A stretch of DNA of 64,000 nucleotides from Halovivax asiaticus JCM 14624 (lineage in GTDB: Archaea; Halobacteriota; Halobacteria; Halobacteriales; Natrialbaceae). Where the stretch lies: assembly GCF_000337515.1 (NCBI RefSeq), contig NZ_AOIQ01000010.1:1-64000 (forward strand). The letters are read 5' to 3'. The notes below the pieces were generated by a model. It ran no database searches, had not been told where the DNA came from, and was given only the letters and a program-made list of their open reading frames with translations. The translations under genes were made by a program, and so were the position numbers. This document shows positions 51,994 through 59,572 of this stretch, one piece after another (position 1 is the first letter of the stretch; each line of letters opens with the position of its first letter).

Positions 51994-51997
51994 ATGA
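51749..51997 (+). CDS. Possible upstream ORF coupled to the BCCT gene
   Basis: 82 codons, MQVLGVPARDATRRDSGG onward, low-complexity Ala/Arg/Ser with no family. In its favour: a TATA-like box at the right distance and an ATGA overlap with the transporter start. Against it: Arg-rich composition like non-coding frames. It may be only the transcribed leader. Confidence 0.25.
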   Translation: MQVLGVPARDATRRDSGGQSTMATAPASSTDIDSAPTRGDSGSAGHDPLSARHEPTGTARASEGAAAVAPASRRHRFGAANP

Positions 51998-53628
51998 GTG
52001 CGATCGAGTCGTTCAAACGGGAGACCGACCTGCCCGTGTTCGCACTCGCAGTAGCTGCCCTCCTCGGGCTCATCGTGGCCATCGTCGGCTGGCCCGACGC
52101 CGCGGCGGCGAAGCTGGCGACCGCGAACGAACTCATCGTTGCCAACCTGGGATGGCTCTACCTCTGGGTCGTCTTCCTCTCGTTCGTCTTCGTGGTCTAC
52201 ATCATGATCGGCCCGTGGGGGAAGCTCAAACTCGGCGATCCCGACGACGAACCCGAGTTCTCCTTCTGGCAGTACATCGTGTTGACGTTCACCGCCGGGC
52301 TCTCCTCGGGCGGCCTCGAGTTCTGGGGACCGGCGGAACCGCTCGTCCACTACGACACGCGGCCGCCGTACTTCAGCGGCGAGGCGGGGACGTGGGCCGG
52401 GATGGCCGACGCGCTCCAGTACGCCATCTTCCACTACGGCCTGTCGGCGTGGGCGACGTACCTCGTGTTCGCGGTGGCGATCTCGTACTACGTCTACCGG
52501 AAAGGGGCCGACTTCCGACCCGCCGTCGTCCTCGCGCCGTTCGTCGGCGTCGACAACCTGGACGGCTGGCTCGCGAAGGTAGTCGACGCGCTGATGATCA
52601 TCGTGATCGTCAGCGGGATCACCGTCTCCTTCGGCCTCGGGATCAGCCAGTTCGCCTCGGGGCTCGGCTTCAAGTGGGGCGTCGCGCTCGGTGACGGCGG
52701 GAAGATCGGCCTCGCGCTGCTGGTCGGCGTCCTGTTCTTGCTCTCGGTTCTCGCCGGCATCCAGAAGGGCATCCAGCGCTTCGCCGATCTCAACGTCGTC
52801 CTGCTCATCGGGCTGATGGTCGCGACGTTCGCCTTCGGCCCGCTCTCGTCGCTGGTCGACCTCGGGACGCAGGCGGTCACCGGCTACGCGACCGACTTCG
52901 TCGGCATGAGCCTCTTCTTCGCACCCGGCGCCGAGGGGGCGAACTGGTTGAGCAACTGGACGCTGTTCTTCTGGCCCTGGTGGCTCACCTTCGCGCCGAT
53001 GGTCGGCATCTTCATGGCCCGGATCTCGAAGGGGCGGACGCTCCGCCAGCTCGTCGCGGCGGGGCTCTTCGGCTCCTTCGGACTGACCGTCCCCTGGTAC
53101 GTCGGGACGGGCGGGTCGGCGCTGCTGCTCCAGACCTCCGGCGCGGCCGACCTGCTGGGCGTCTACAACTCGGCTGGCCTGGAGGCCGTCGGCTTCGCCC
53201 TCTTCGAGGAACTCCTGCCGTTCGCTGGCCTGTTCTCGGGCGTCCTCCTGCTGCTCGTCGTGAGCTTCCTCATCACCACCATGGACTCCTCAACGCTCAG
53301 CCTCGCCATGATCGTCGCCGACGGCGAGTCGCCCTCCTGGATCACGCGCGTCGTCTGGGGCGTCCTCATGGTGTTGCTGACCATCGCGCTGATGCTCGCC
53401 GGCGGCATGAGCGTCATGCAGTCGTTTACCATTCTCGTCGGGCTGCCGACGGCGATCCTCTGTGCCGTCGCAATGGTCGGGATGGTGCTGGAATTGGAGC
53501 GAGAGGTGCCCGTCTTGGGTGCCGCGCTGGGTGGTGACGATGGCGGGGAACGGACGGATGACACACCGGAATCGACGTCGTCGGTGTCCGTCCAGGGATC
53601 GACTGGGCAACCCGCCGACTCGGACTAG
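51994..53628 (+). CDS. BCCT family transporter (betaine/choline/carnitine)
   Basis: 544 residues with about 12 helices. BCCT marks: the Gly-rich segment LTFTAGLSSGGLEFWGPAEP, and the aromatic motif NWTLFFWPWWLTFAPMVGIF on helix 8 that forms the betaine site. It imports quaternary-ammonium osmolytes with Na+ or H+, expected of a halophile. The C-terminal ~40 residues are acidic and unstructured. Confidence 0.94.
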   Translation: MSAIESFKRETDLPVFALAVAALLGLIVAIVGWPDAAAAKLATANELIVANLGWLYLWVVFLSFVFVVYIMIGPWGKLKLGDPDDEPEFSFWQYIVLTFTAGLSSGGLEFWGPAEPLVHYDTRPPYFSGEAGTWAGMADALQYAIFHYGLSAWATYLVFAVAISYYVYRKGADFRPAVVLAPFVGVDNLDGWLAKVVDALMIIVIVSGITVSFGLGISQFASGLGFKWGVALGDGGKIGLALLVGVLFLLSVLAGIQKGIQRFADLNVVLLIGLMVATFAFGPLSSLVDLGTQAVTGYATDFVGMSLFFAPGAEGANWLSNWTLFFWPWWLTFAPMVGIFMARISKGRTLRQLVAAGLFGSFGLTVPWYVGTGGSALLLQTSGAADLLGVYNSAGLEAVGFALFEELLPFAGLFSGVLLLLVVSFLITTMDSSTLSLAMIVADGESPSWITRVVWGVLMVLLTIALMLAGGMSVMQSFTILVGLPTAILCAVAMVGMVLELEREVPVLGAALGGDDGGERTDDTPESTSSVSVQGSTGQPADSD

Positions 53629-53683
53629 GTGGCTTGGGTTCGGCGCGATTGTGAAAATCAGTTCACGACATCACACGAAACGA

Positions 53684-53700
53684 CCCGGTCACGGGCCGGG
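53684..53700. terminator. Hairpin between convergent genes
   Basis: CCCGG-7-CCGGG lies between the BCCT stop and the acetyltransferase stop; it could terminate either transcript. Confidence 0.35.
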
Positions 53701-53705
53701 ATCAC

Positions 53706-54224
53706 TTACAGATCGCGGCGATATCGCACGGTCGGGTACGTCCTCCCGTCGATCGCCGTTTCGTCCGTCCCGATCCGCTCGAACCCGCGCGCCTCGACGA
53801 ACCCGGCGCCGATCTCGTTCCCGTCGAGCATCTCCAGCGTGAGGGCGTCGATGTCGTCCGGGAGTTCGTTCAGCTCGCGCTCGAGCAGGGCCGTCCCGAC
53901 GCCCTCGCCCCAGCCCTCCGGGTCGACGTAGAGCTCTTTGAGGCCCGCCTCGGTCTCGCCGACGAACGGCTGGGTGTCCTCGCCCCACCGGAGGTGAGCG
54001 TAGCCCAGCACCTCACCCTCGTCGTCCTCGGCGACAAGGAAGCCCGCCGGGTCGTCCAAGAGTTGGTCGAACCGACGGTCCACGTGTTCGTCTACGGGAT
54101 CGCTCGTGACCTGTTTGAGGACGTCCGCCGGGAGAACGTTGGCGTAGGCCTCCTCCCACGCCCGGCCGTTAATCTCGATCGCCGCGCGCACGTCCTCGCG
54201 ACCGCGGAGCTGTCGAACGTTCAT
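53706..54224 (-). CDS. GNAT family N-acetyltransferase
   Basis: 172 residues. NVRQLRGREDVRAAIEINGRAWEEAYANVLP is the N-terminal GNAT start; LYVDPEGWGEGVGTALLERELN is the acetyl-CoA loop and LEMLDGNEIGAGFVEARGFERI the ending. It resembles RimI-like or small-molecule acetyltransferases; substrate unknown. Confidence 0.88.
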   Translation of the reverse strand: MNVRQLRGREDVRAAIEINGRAWEEAYANVLPADVLKQVTSDPVDEHVDRRFDQLLDDPAGFLVAEDDEGEVLGYAHLRWGEDTQPFVGETEAGLKELYVDPEGWGEGVGTALLERELNELPDDIDALTLEMLDGNEIGAGFVEARGFERIGTDETAIDGRTYPTVRYRRDL

Positions 54225-54395
54225 GGCTGGTGGGTTGGAGCGGACGCGACAAAAAACGGAGCGGTCGCGATGGACGATCGAACCGCGAACTCGCGAGTGA
54301 GTTTTGACGCAAGGGGTACGTTCCGATGAAAGAGTATCAGGTGTCGCCGCGTTCGACAGTCGCGAGAAACTCCAGTTCGATGCGTCGCAGCACGT

Positions 54396-54445
54396 TGTAA
54401 CACAACACGAAATAAGTTTATAAGTCAGTTTCGAGTAGTGTTACA
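54396..54445. promoter_or_regulatory. Inverted repeat around a TATA-like box
   Basis: Perfect 8-base arms TGTAACAC (54396-54403) and GTGTTACA (54438-54445) bracket AGTTTATAAG (54415-54424). The layout suggests a repressor site over a promoter; which gene it serves is uncertain, as the toxin start is ~230 bases away. Confidence 0.4.
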
Positions 54446-54571
54446 TCGAGTGGATCGAGATTCGTCGCTTGCTTTCGTCCCTGTGAACTCACCACCCTCT
54501 CGTTCGTAGGGTGTGTACCGAATCGCATTCAGCGGCGTGTACGAACGATTTCCCACTAGAGAAAGGATTAT

Positions 54572-54595
54572 GCTATATTATAATAAAATTATAGC
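54572..54595. promoter_or_regulatory. Palindromic AT-rich promoter of the toxin gene
   Basis: GCTATA and TATAGC arms flank a 12-base A/T centre (TTATAATAAAAT). It contains several TATA-like words and ends 60 bases before the toxin ATG. Candidate promoter/operator. Confidence 0.45.
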
Positions 54596-54655
54596 AAATG
54601 CGCTTCTCGCCCTGCCACAAATCTCGTTGTCCACAGTTGCTGGAGGGACCCGTCG

Positions 54656-55792
54656 ATGGCTAGACGCGCGAGACGTCGGTCACGACACAATTCGACGGAC
54701 GAACGCGAGTCGGCGGAAGCGTCCCGGCCGCGTCGGAGCACACGCTCCGAGTCCTCCGAGCCGAACGCGCCTGGCCCCATGGGAATACCCGTTCTAGGGG
54801 CCGAACAACAGACGCTCGACGAGCCAGTCACGCTCGGGCCGACGGCAAGCGAACAAGCGGGCGATATCCTCTCTGACTTCCTGAATCGACCCGACGAAAT
54901 CCCGGACGATATCAACCGGCAAAACCTGGCGTCGCACAAGCGAAACTGGGACGCCCATTCGGCGACGGGCCCGGCGGGCGATGCCGACGTGCCCGAGAGC
55001 ATCCGCGAGGTCATCTCGTCGTCGGGGCGGTCCCTCGACGCGTCGATCCAGCGTGCTGTGGAGGATCGGATGGGCGATTCGTTCGGCGACGTGCGGATTC
55101 ACACCGGTCCGAACGCTGCGGCGGCCTGTGAGGACATCAACGCGCGGGCATTCACCGTTGGGAACCACATCGCGTTCAATTCGGGTGAGTACGATCCGAA
55201 GAGTCAGGAGGGACAGCACCTGCTCGCGCACGAGTTGGCGCACGTGAGACAGCAGACCGGCGGGGCCCTATCGATGCTCCCGCGGGAGGGCCTGGAGGTG
55301 GATCCGGATCCGGTCCTGGAGCGCGAAGCCCAGGTGGCCGCGGAGCGCGTGATGGACGGCGGCACGCTGGGGATTTCCCGAATGCAAAAGACAGGGATAC
55401 ATATCCAGCGGATGCCTGACCGATCTCAGAGTTACGAAATTGGATCAGGGAATGCAAGTGATTCAGAATCGACTCATACGATCTCATTTTCGGATGGTCA
55501 ACTTCAAAAGAAGTTCAAGCACGCGGATGACTTCGGTGTAACTGAATCTTGGAATTTAGATAGCAAAGAAGCGTTTCGACGAGCGCTCAAGGAACATATA
55601 GCGGACAAAGATACCATCGCAATCGACGGAACGTATAGAGGGGAGACCATACCAGTCACGCATTATTTCAATACTCGTACATCCAATAACGTGATGATTC
55701 ATCGGAGTGGGGATAAACGAGGAGAGTTTTTGTCTGGATGGACTCTCGATCCTGAACAGGCAAACTACGTCACATCGACTGGAGACCTATAA
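54656..55792 (+). CDS. Polymorphic toxin: DUF4157 domain fused to a colicin-D-type tRNase
   Basis: 378 residues. Residues 1-40 are Arg/Ser-rich and disordered. The DUF4157 (eCIS-core) metallopeptidase-like domain spans ~113-235, with HELAH at 192-196 and LEREAQVAAERVM after it. From ~260 the sequence changes to a less GC-biased style and matches colicin D: K286-F-K288-H289, GTYRGE, VTHYFN, NNVM and S360-G-W362 correspond to colicin D K608/K610/H611 and S677/W679. Colicin D cuts the anticodon loop of arginine tRNAs. The SD GGAGGG supports the start, and an immunity gene follows 3 bases later. Confidence 0.88.
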   Translation: MARRARRRSRHNSTDERESAEASRPRRSTRSESSEPNAPGPMGIPVLGAEQQTLDEPVTLGPTASEQAGDILSDFLNRPDEIPDDINRQNLASHKRNWDAHSATGPAGDADVPESIREVISSSGRSLDASIQRAVEDRMGDSFGDVRIHTGPNAAAACEDINARAFTVGNHIAFNSGEYDPKSQEGQHLLAHELAHVRQQTGGALSMLPREGLEVDPDPVLEREAQVAAERVMDGGTLGISRMQKTGIHIQRMPDRSQSYEIGSGNASDSESTHTISFSDGQLQKKFKHADDFGVTESWNLDSKEAFRRALKEHIADKDTIAIDGTYRGETIPVTHYFNTRTSNNVMIHRSGDKRGEFLSGWTLDPEQANYVTSTGDL

Positions 55793-55795
55793 CAT

Positions 55796-56110
55796 ATGAG
55801 TGAGACTGAGCTAACTCGAAAGTATCTCGAATTGATCCGGGAATTCATCGGCGGCGAGATGACTGCGCCCGAATTCGAGAGGCAGTATCTCGACGAGTTC
55901 AAATCAGATCGGGGTAACTTTCCGAGTGGAGATGCGTTCGACCCGTATCATCAACTGTTCGTCGCGGTCGACGCGTATTGTTCGGATCCGGAACTGCGAG
56001 ACGAGTACGACATCGACGAAACAGAGCTTCGAGAAACGGCTGCTGAGACAAAAGCGCAAATGGAACAACGGCTAGAAACGATTACGGGTGAAGCGGAAGA
56101 CATCCATTGA
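55796..56110 (+). CDS. Colicin-D-type immunity protein
   Basis: 104 residues, very acidic. LTRKYLELIREFIGGEMTAPEFERQYLDEF, then LFVAVDAYCSDPELRDEYDIDETELRETA closely fit the colicin-like immunity family (ImmD/Colicin_immun), all-helical proteins that block the tRNase active site by tRNA mimicry. It starts 3 bases after the toxin stop, so it is cotranscribed, as a self-protection gene must be. GC is lower than in neighbouring core genes. Confidence 0.9.
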   Translation: MSETELTRKYLELIREFIGGEMTAPEFERQYLDEFKSDRGNFPSGDAFDPYHQLFVAVDAYCSDPELRDEYDIDETELRETAAETKAQMEQRLETITGEAEDIH

Positions 56111-56530
56111 TCTCACAGAAAGTTGGTAGACATACGACCGTACTTGTACTTCCGTAGGAAAGAGGCTGACTCTGATATCGACCCCGATCCATCAGGGCGT
56201 TCAGGGTAGACTCGTTCTCCCAAACGGGACACAAACCAGATTCGACCTCGAGTGCCCGACGGACAGCTGAACAATCGACCGGGGTCGGCGATACTTTGGT
56301 CAGTGGATAGCCCGTGTCGGTTTCGGAATTCGAATCCAGACCCGTATTCAGTTACGTTTCTTCGTGTTCTGGTTCAATTCTCCGAATTAGAGTTAGATAT
56401 AAGTCACTGTACAACGCACTGACTGGTGGAAGCGATCGTCTCCAGAAGGCCAGGGGACTGCCAGTTGAATGTCCCGGGTGGTGGAGCACCCGAGACGATT
56501 GCTTCCACACCTATGGAGGGGTATGCAAGC
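56111..56530. other. Region between immunity and zinc-ribbon genes
   Basis: 420 bases without a convincing gene. On the minus strand ~56130-56260 a frame reads RALEVESGLCPVWENE and could be a relic, but no family was recognised. The right part holds a three-way-junction element (separate entry). Confidence 0.5.
56427..56507 (+). ncRNA. Three-way-junction structured element
   Basis: A 16-base outer stem (56427-56442 with 56492-56507, all paired allowing one G-U) encloses an 11-base strand, hairpin GGGAC-12-GTCCC (56454-56475) and hairpin GGGTG-6-CACCC (56476-56491). The second hairpin abuts both its neighbours with no linker. It ends 24 bases before the zinc-ribbon ATG. Could be a leader RNA, a small RNA or a cruciform DNA site. 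Confidence 0.45.
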
Positions 56531-56923
56531 ATGACTGGATACAATTCAGACCGACATAAGCGTCCCGGGAGCGAAGCACGCGAAAACGACCGCCAGATGG
56601 CGACAGACGGCGGAATTAGGGATGAGTCTGTAGAGACTGGTCAGGAATCAGAGGCAGACGACTCGATGCCCGACACGGACGATTCTGATGACGACTGTGA
56701 TCCCGATCCACCAGCGACTGGTGGGGAGGCAGGCAGGGGCGAAGGCGAAGAAGAGGAAGTGCCGGCGTGGAAGGAGTACGGTTATCCGCGAGAGCCCAAA
56801 TGGGCGCCCGACTGTCCGAGCTGTGGCGGACCGGTACTCAATGTTACCATCGCCGGGCCAGGGGTGAGTCAGGTCTCGCCGTGTGGGTGTAATGTCGCGC
56901 CGTCGGACGTGGAAATTCTCTGA
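56531..56923 (+). CDS. Zinc-ribbon protein with acidic disordered N-terminus
   Basis: 130 residues from the ATG at 56531, preceded by GGAGGGG (56516-56522). The first ~80 are Asp/Glu/Ser-rich; the end has WAPDCPSCGGPVLNVTIAG and SPCGCNVAPS, a two-knuckle zinc ribbon. The function is unknown; it might bind nucleic acid. Located between the toxin pair and the nuclease pair. Confidence 0.68.
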   Translation: MTGYNSDRHKRPGSEARENDRQMATDGGIRDESVETGQESEADDSMPDTDDSDDDCDPDPPATGGEAGRGEGEEEEVPAWKEYGYPREPKWAPDCPSCGGPVLNVTIAGPGVSQVSPCGCNVAPSDVEIL

Positions 56924-56997
56924 GCGAAGGAACGGTTCGTGGATGCTGGAAGTCGATTTTTGGAAGTGATTCTCCGTTCGAGGACAGCTAAGTATTC

Positions 56998-57136
56998 AAA
57001 AGCCCCTGACGCTCTCGGCGGCTGCGACTCGCTGCGGTCCTCGCTCACTTCGTTCGCTGTGGTCCTTGCGTCGTCTCGCTCGCCGAGACCGCCAGCCCCT
57101 TTTATTCCCACCCGGGTGGTTGACCGGGCGCTGTAG
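56998..57136 (+). repeat. Structured repeat, copy A
   Basis: Starts AAAAGCCCCTG and ends GCGCTGTAG. The inner part has inverted arms TCTCGGCG (57013-57020)/CGCCGAGA (57081-57088), a direct repeat TCGCTGyGGTCCT, and a perfect palindrome CCACCCGGGTGG (57108-57119) preceded by CAGCCCCTTTTATT. The same landmarks in the opposite direction occur at 59316-59503, on the other side of two nuclease genes. Confidence 0.7.
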
Positions 57137-57164
57137 CGGGCGAACGGACAGGAAATCACATACC

Positions 57165-58412
57165 TCAAACCAGTTCTCGAAGCGCCCAGACGTCGTCCGT
57201 CGGATCCAGTTTGTTCGGCTCCTTCCCACGCTCCGTCACGATCCCGGCGTGGTAGAGCATCGCCTTCAGTTGAAACACCGTCGGCGAGTGATAGACGTTC
57301 CCGTCCGCTAACTCGGACGTCTGCAGTTCCCCATCCTCATCGAGCACCCGACTTCGCACGTCCTCGTCGCCTTTGATGAACAGTTCCACCGCGAAGGTCG
57401 AGTGCGTCCCGTGGAGGTACGTGACCAATTCGACCAGCGACGGGCAGGAGTTGCCGATCTCGTGTAATTCCTGCAGTATCGAGACCAGGAGCGTCGTGGC
57501 TTTGTATTCGAAGACAATCCGCCGAGCGAGCTGGCCCCACAGCGGTTCGTCGTCGATGAAGCGTTTCCGGCTGCGTTGCCAGTTTTCGAACTCCCGAAGG
57601 GCAGCCTCAACGGTCTCGTAGTTTGACTTCGCGAAGCGGACGACCTCCTGGCCCAGCGTGGTGAGTTCAATATGTCCGTCTCGCTCGTGAACCAGTCCGA
57701 GAAACTCGGCCCCCTGTCGCGACCCGTCGACCTCGCCGACGACGTGTTTCGCTTGCAGGGTTGCCGTGTCGCCGTCGGCGTAGCACGCCAGCGCGTACCC
57801 GAGGTAGTTCTTCGGGTGGTTCAGCGAGAAGGACTTGTCGGCCACGCCCTGCGCACTCGCCTGGAAGCGGATCGCCGTGGCGTCCGAAGTGGTCCGGTTG
57901 CCCACGACTCTGGGGCGCTCGATGGGCGTCACGGTTCCCTGCTCGGACACACCCAGCACGCCCACGTTCAACTCGCGGGCTAGCGTCCGGTCGGTCTTCG
58001 TAATCGTCTTCGCCGGGGCCGCGAGGTAGGCCACGTTGGCCTCCGCGAGCCGATCGTAGGCCTGCGTGATTCCCTTCTCGGTCGGCACGCCATCTTCCTT
58101 GCTGTCATAGCCCTTCGCCTCGATCACGATCAGCGGCGGCTCGTCGCCAAATCGCTCCACCGCCAGAAACTCGTTGTCCAGGTTTCGGACACCGACGAGG
58201 TCGGGATAGCCACCGCCGAGGCGAACGTGGTTGAACGGCGAGAGCCGATCGCGGATACGCTGATCGAGCGGCTGGCCGGACAGCCACTCGTTCTTGGCGA
58301 ACTGCGTGTCAACGACCGCGTAGGTGTCCGAGGCCCCGTCCTCGGGAAAGAGCGCCTCCTTCGTCCGCGCGAGGACGTGGGGCTCGGAAAGTGAGACTGC
58401 CGAGCTGCTCAT
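57165..58412 (-). CDS. PD-(D/E)XK nuclease-like protein
   Basis: 415 residues. The catalytic core is D71 (GGGYPDLVGV), E98 and K100 (IVIEAKGY), with Q117 and Y119 in the following helix (GITQAYDRLAEANVAYLA), the restriction-endonuclease-like pattern. The rest is an alpha-rich C-terminal region (residues ~190-415) possibly with winged-helix domains (LVHERDGHIELTTLGQEVV). Divergent from a GIY-YIG-like gene. Nucleic-acid cleavage, perhaps in defence, is likely; the target is unknown. Confidence 0.78.
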   Translation of the reverse strand: MSSSAVSLSEPHVLARTKEALFPEDGASDTYAVVDTQFAKNEWLSGQPLDQRIRDRLSPFNHVRLGGGYPDLVGVRNLDNEFLAVERFGDEPPLIVIEAKGYDSKEDGVPTEKGITQAYDRLAEANVAYLAAPAKTITKTDRTLARELNVGVLGVSEQGTVTPIERPRVVGNRTTSDATAIRFQASAQGVADKSFSLNHPKNYLGYALACYADGDTATLQAKHVVGEVDGSRQGAEFLGLVHERDGHIELTTLGQEVVRFAKSNYETVEAALREFENWQRSRKRFIDDEPLWGQLARRIVFEYKATTLLVSILQELHEIGNSCPSLVELVTYLHGTHSTFAVELFIKGDEDVRSRVLDEDGELQTSELADGNVYHSPTVFQLKAMLYHAGIVTERGKEPNKLDPTDDVWALRELV

Positions 58413-58579
58413 GCCCGAAAATCGAAGGCTGACGGCAAGAACGTTCGCACTCGATACACGATGGATCGGTCACAAACAGGACTTCGAAATCACAGACCCG
58501 CCATAAATTACCCTAGTTTTCTGCCCCTAATCGGCCAGATGGCTTTAGATAATAGAAGGGATTGGTCCGCTGACCGAAG

Positions 58580-59293
58580 ATGGGACGACGCGACGATCTC
58601 GATCGACTGTACGACCTGCTGGATCGACTCGACGACCGCGTCGGCGGCGCGAAGACGCTCGACGACTGCACGGGCTACATGGACTGGCCGGAGCGCGGCC
58701 TCTACGTGTTCTTCGCCGACGGCGAGACCCGGGACGGGACCGACCAGCCGCGGGTCACGCGCGTCGGGACGCACGCAGTATCCTCAGGAAGTGGCACGTC
58801 ACTCTGGAATCGGCTCAGGGCGCACCGCGGCGCGAACAGCGGTACCTACGGCGGTGGCGGTAACCACCGTGGCTCCGTCTTCCGAAAACGCGTCGGCGAA
58901 GCACTCCTCGCCAGAGACGATCTCGAAGCCGATTATCCCGAGTGGGGCGTCGGATCGAGCGCGGACAAAGACGTTCGGCTCGACGAGCACGATCACGAGG
59001 TCCGCGTCAGCGAGTGCATTCGCGACCTTCCGTTCCTCTGGATCGACGTCGACGACGAACCGGGACCGGACAGCGAACGCGCGTACCTCGAATCGAACCT
59101 GATCGCGCTCGTCAGCAACTACGAGACCGAACCGATCGACCCGAGAGCAGGTGATTGGCTCGGCCGCCACTGCCCCTCCGAACCAATTCGCAGTTCGGGC
59201 CTCTGGAACGTCAACCACGTCGACGAAGCGTACGACTCGAACTTCCTGACCCTGCTCGAAACCCGAATCGACGAGACGGAACCGGTCGACTAA
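58580..59293 (+). CDS. GIY-YIG-like nuclease domain protein
   Basis: 237 residues. GLYVFFADGET, then RVTRVGTHAV and SLWNRLRAHRG give a degenerate GIY-YIG signature (GLY...RVG plus the helix Arg). A Gly/His-rich loop follows (GNHRGSVFRKRVGEALL). The C-terminal half has SERAYLESNLIALVSN with a Glu that could be the metal ligand, then DWLGRHCPSEPIRSSGLWN. Probably a nuclease working with the divergent PD-(D/E)XK protein; not a recognised named system. Confidence 0.65.
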   Translation: MGRRDDLDRLYDLLDRLDDRVGGAKTLDDCTGYMDWPERGLYVFFADGETRDGTDQPRVTRVGTHAVSSGSGTSLWNRLRAHRGANSGTYGGGGNHRGSVFRKRVGEALLARDDLEADYPEWGVGSSADKDVRLDEHDHEVRVSECIRDLPFLWIDVDDEPGPDSERAYLESNLIALVSNYETEPIDPRAGDWLGRHCPSEPIRSSGLWNVNHVDEAYDSNFLTLLETRIDETEPVD

Positions 59294-59315
59294 CTGGAAC
59301 CGAACGATCTACGTT

Positions 59316-59503
59316 CTACAGCACTTCGACTAGCCGCCCGAGCGGGAATGAAAAGGCTGGCATGCGTGGCGGCGGAAGCCGCCACGGTATAGGCGGTCGG
59401 TTCCACCGACCACCCTCTCGGCCCCTCCCGGGCGACGTAAGCACCGCAGGCGATACCGAGGAGCGCAGCGAAACCTGGAGAGTCGAGACCGGCAGGGGCT
59501 TTC
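59316..59503 (-). repeat. Structured repeat, copy B (opposite orientation)
   Basis: On the minus strand it starts GAAAGCCCCTG, contains TTCGCTGCGCTCCTCG and ends CAGCCTTTTCATTCCC...GTGCTGTAG, the landmarks of copy A. It is ~50 bases longer and adds two perfect hairpins: GTGGCGGC-GGAA-GCCGCCAC (59366-59385) with a GNRA loop, and GGTCGG-5-CCGACC (59395-59411). It lies 22 bases after the GIY-YIG-like stop. Confidence 0.7.
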
Positions 59504-59572
59504 GTCATCGACGTCGCCCTCGCGACAGCACGCAATCATAATATTCAAGTATTCTCTCAGTAATATCCTTAC

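Larger units (their letters stand above)
54225..54655. other. AT-rich entry to the accessory region, with toxin promoter
   Basis: 431 bases without a gene, clearly lower in GC than the flanking core. Two symmetric AT-rich sites are listed separately. The SD GGAGGG (54642-54647) precedes the toxin ATG by 8 bases. Confidence 0.6.

Noticed and set aside
54656-56110. A complete extracellular contractile injection system
   Set aside because: DUF4157 suggests it, but no sheath, tube, baseplate or AAA+ gene lies in the window.
56314-56559. 81-codon frame upstream of the zinc-ribbon gene
   Set aside because: It runs through the three-way-junction element, shows no family motif and overlaps the zinc-ribbon start in another frame.
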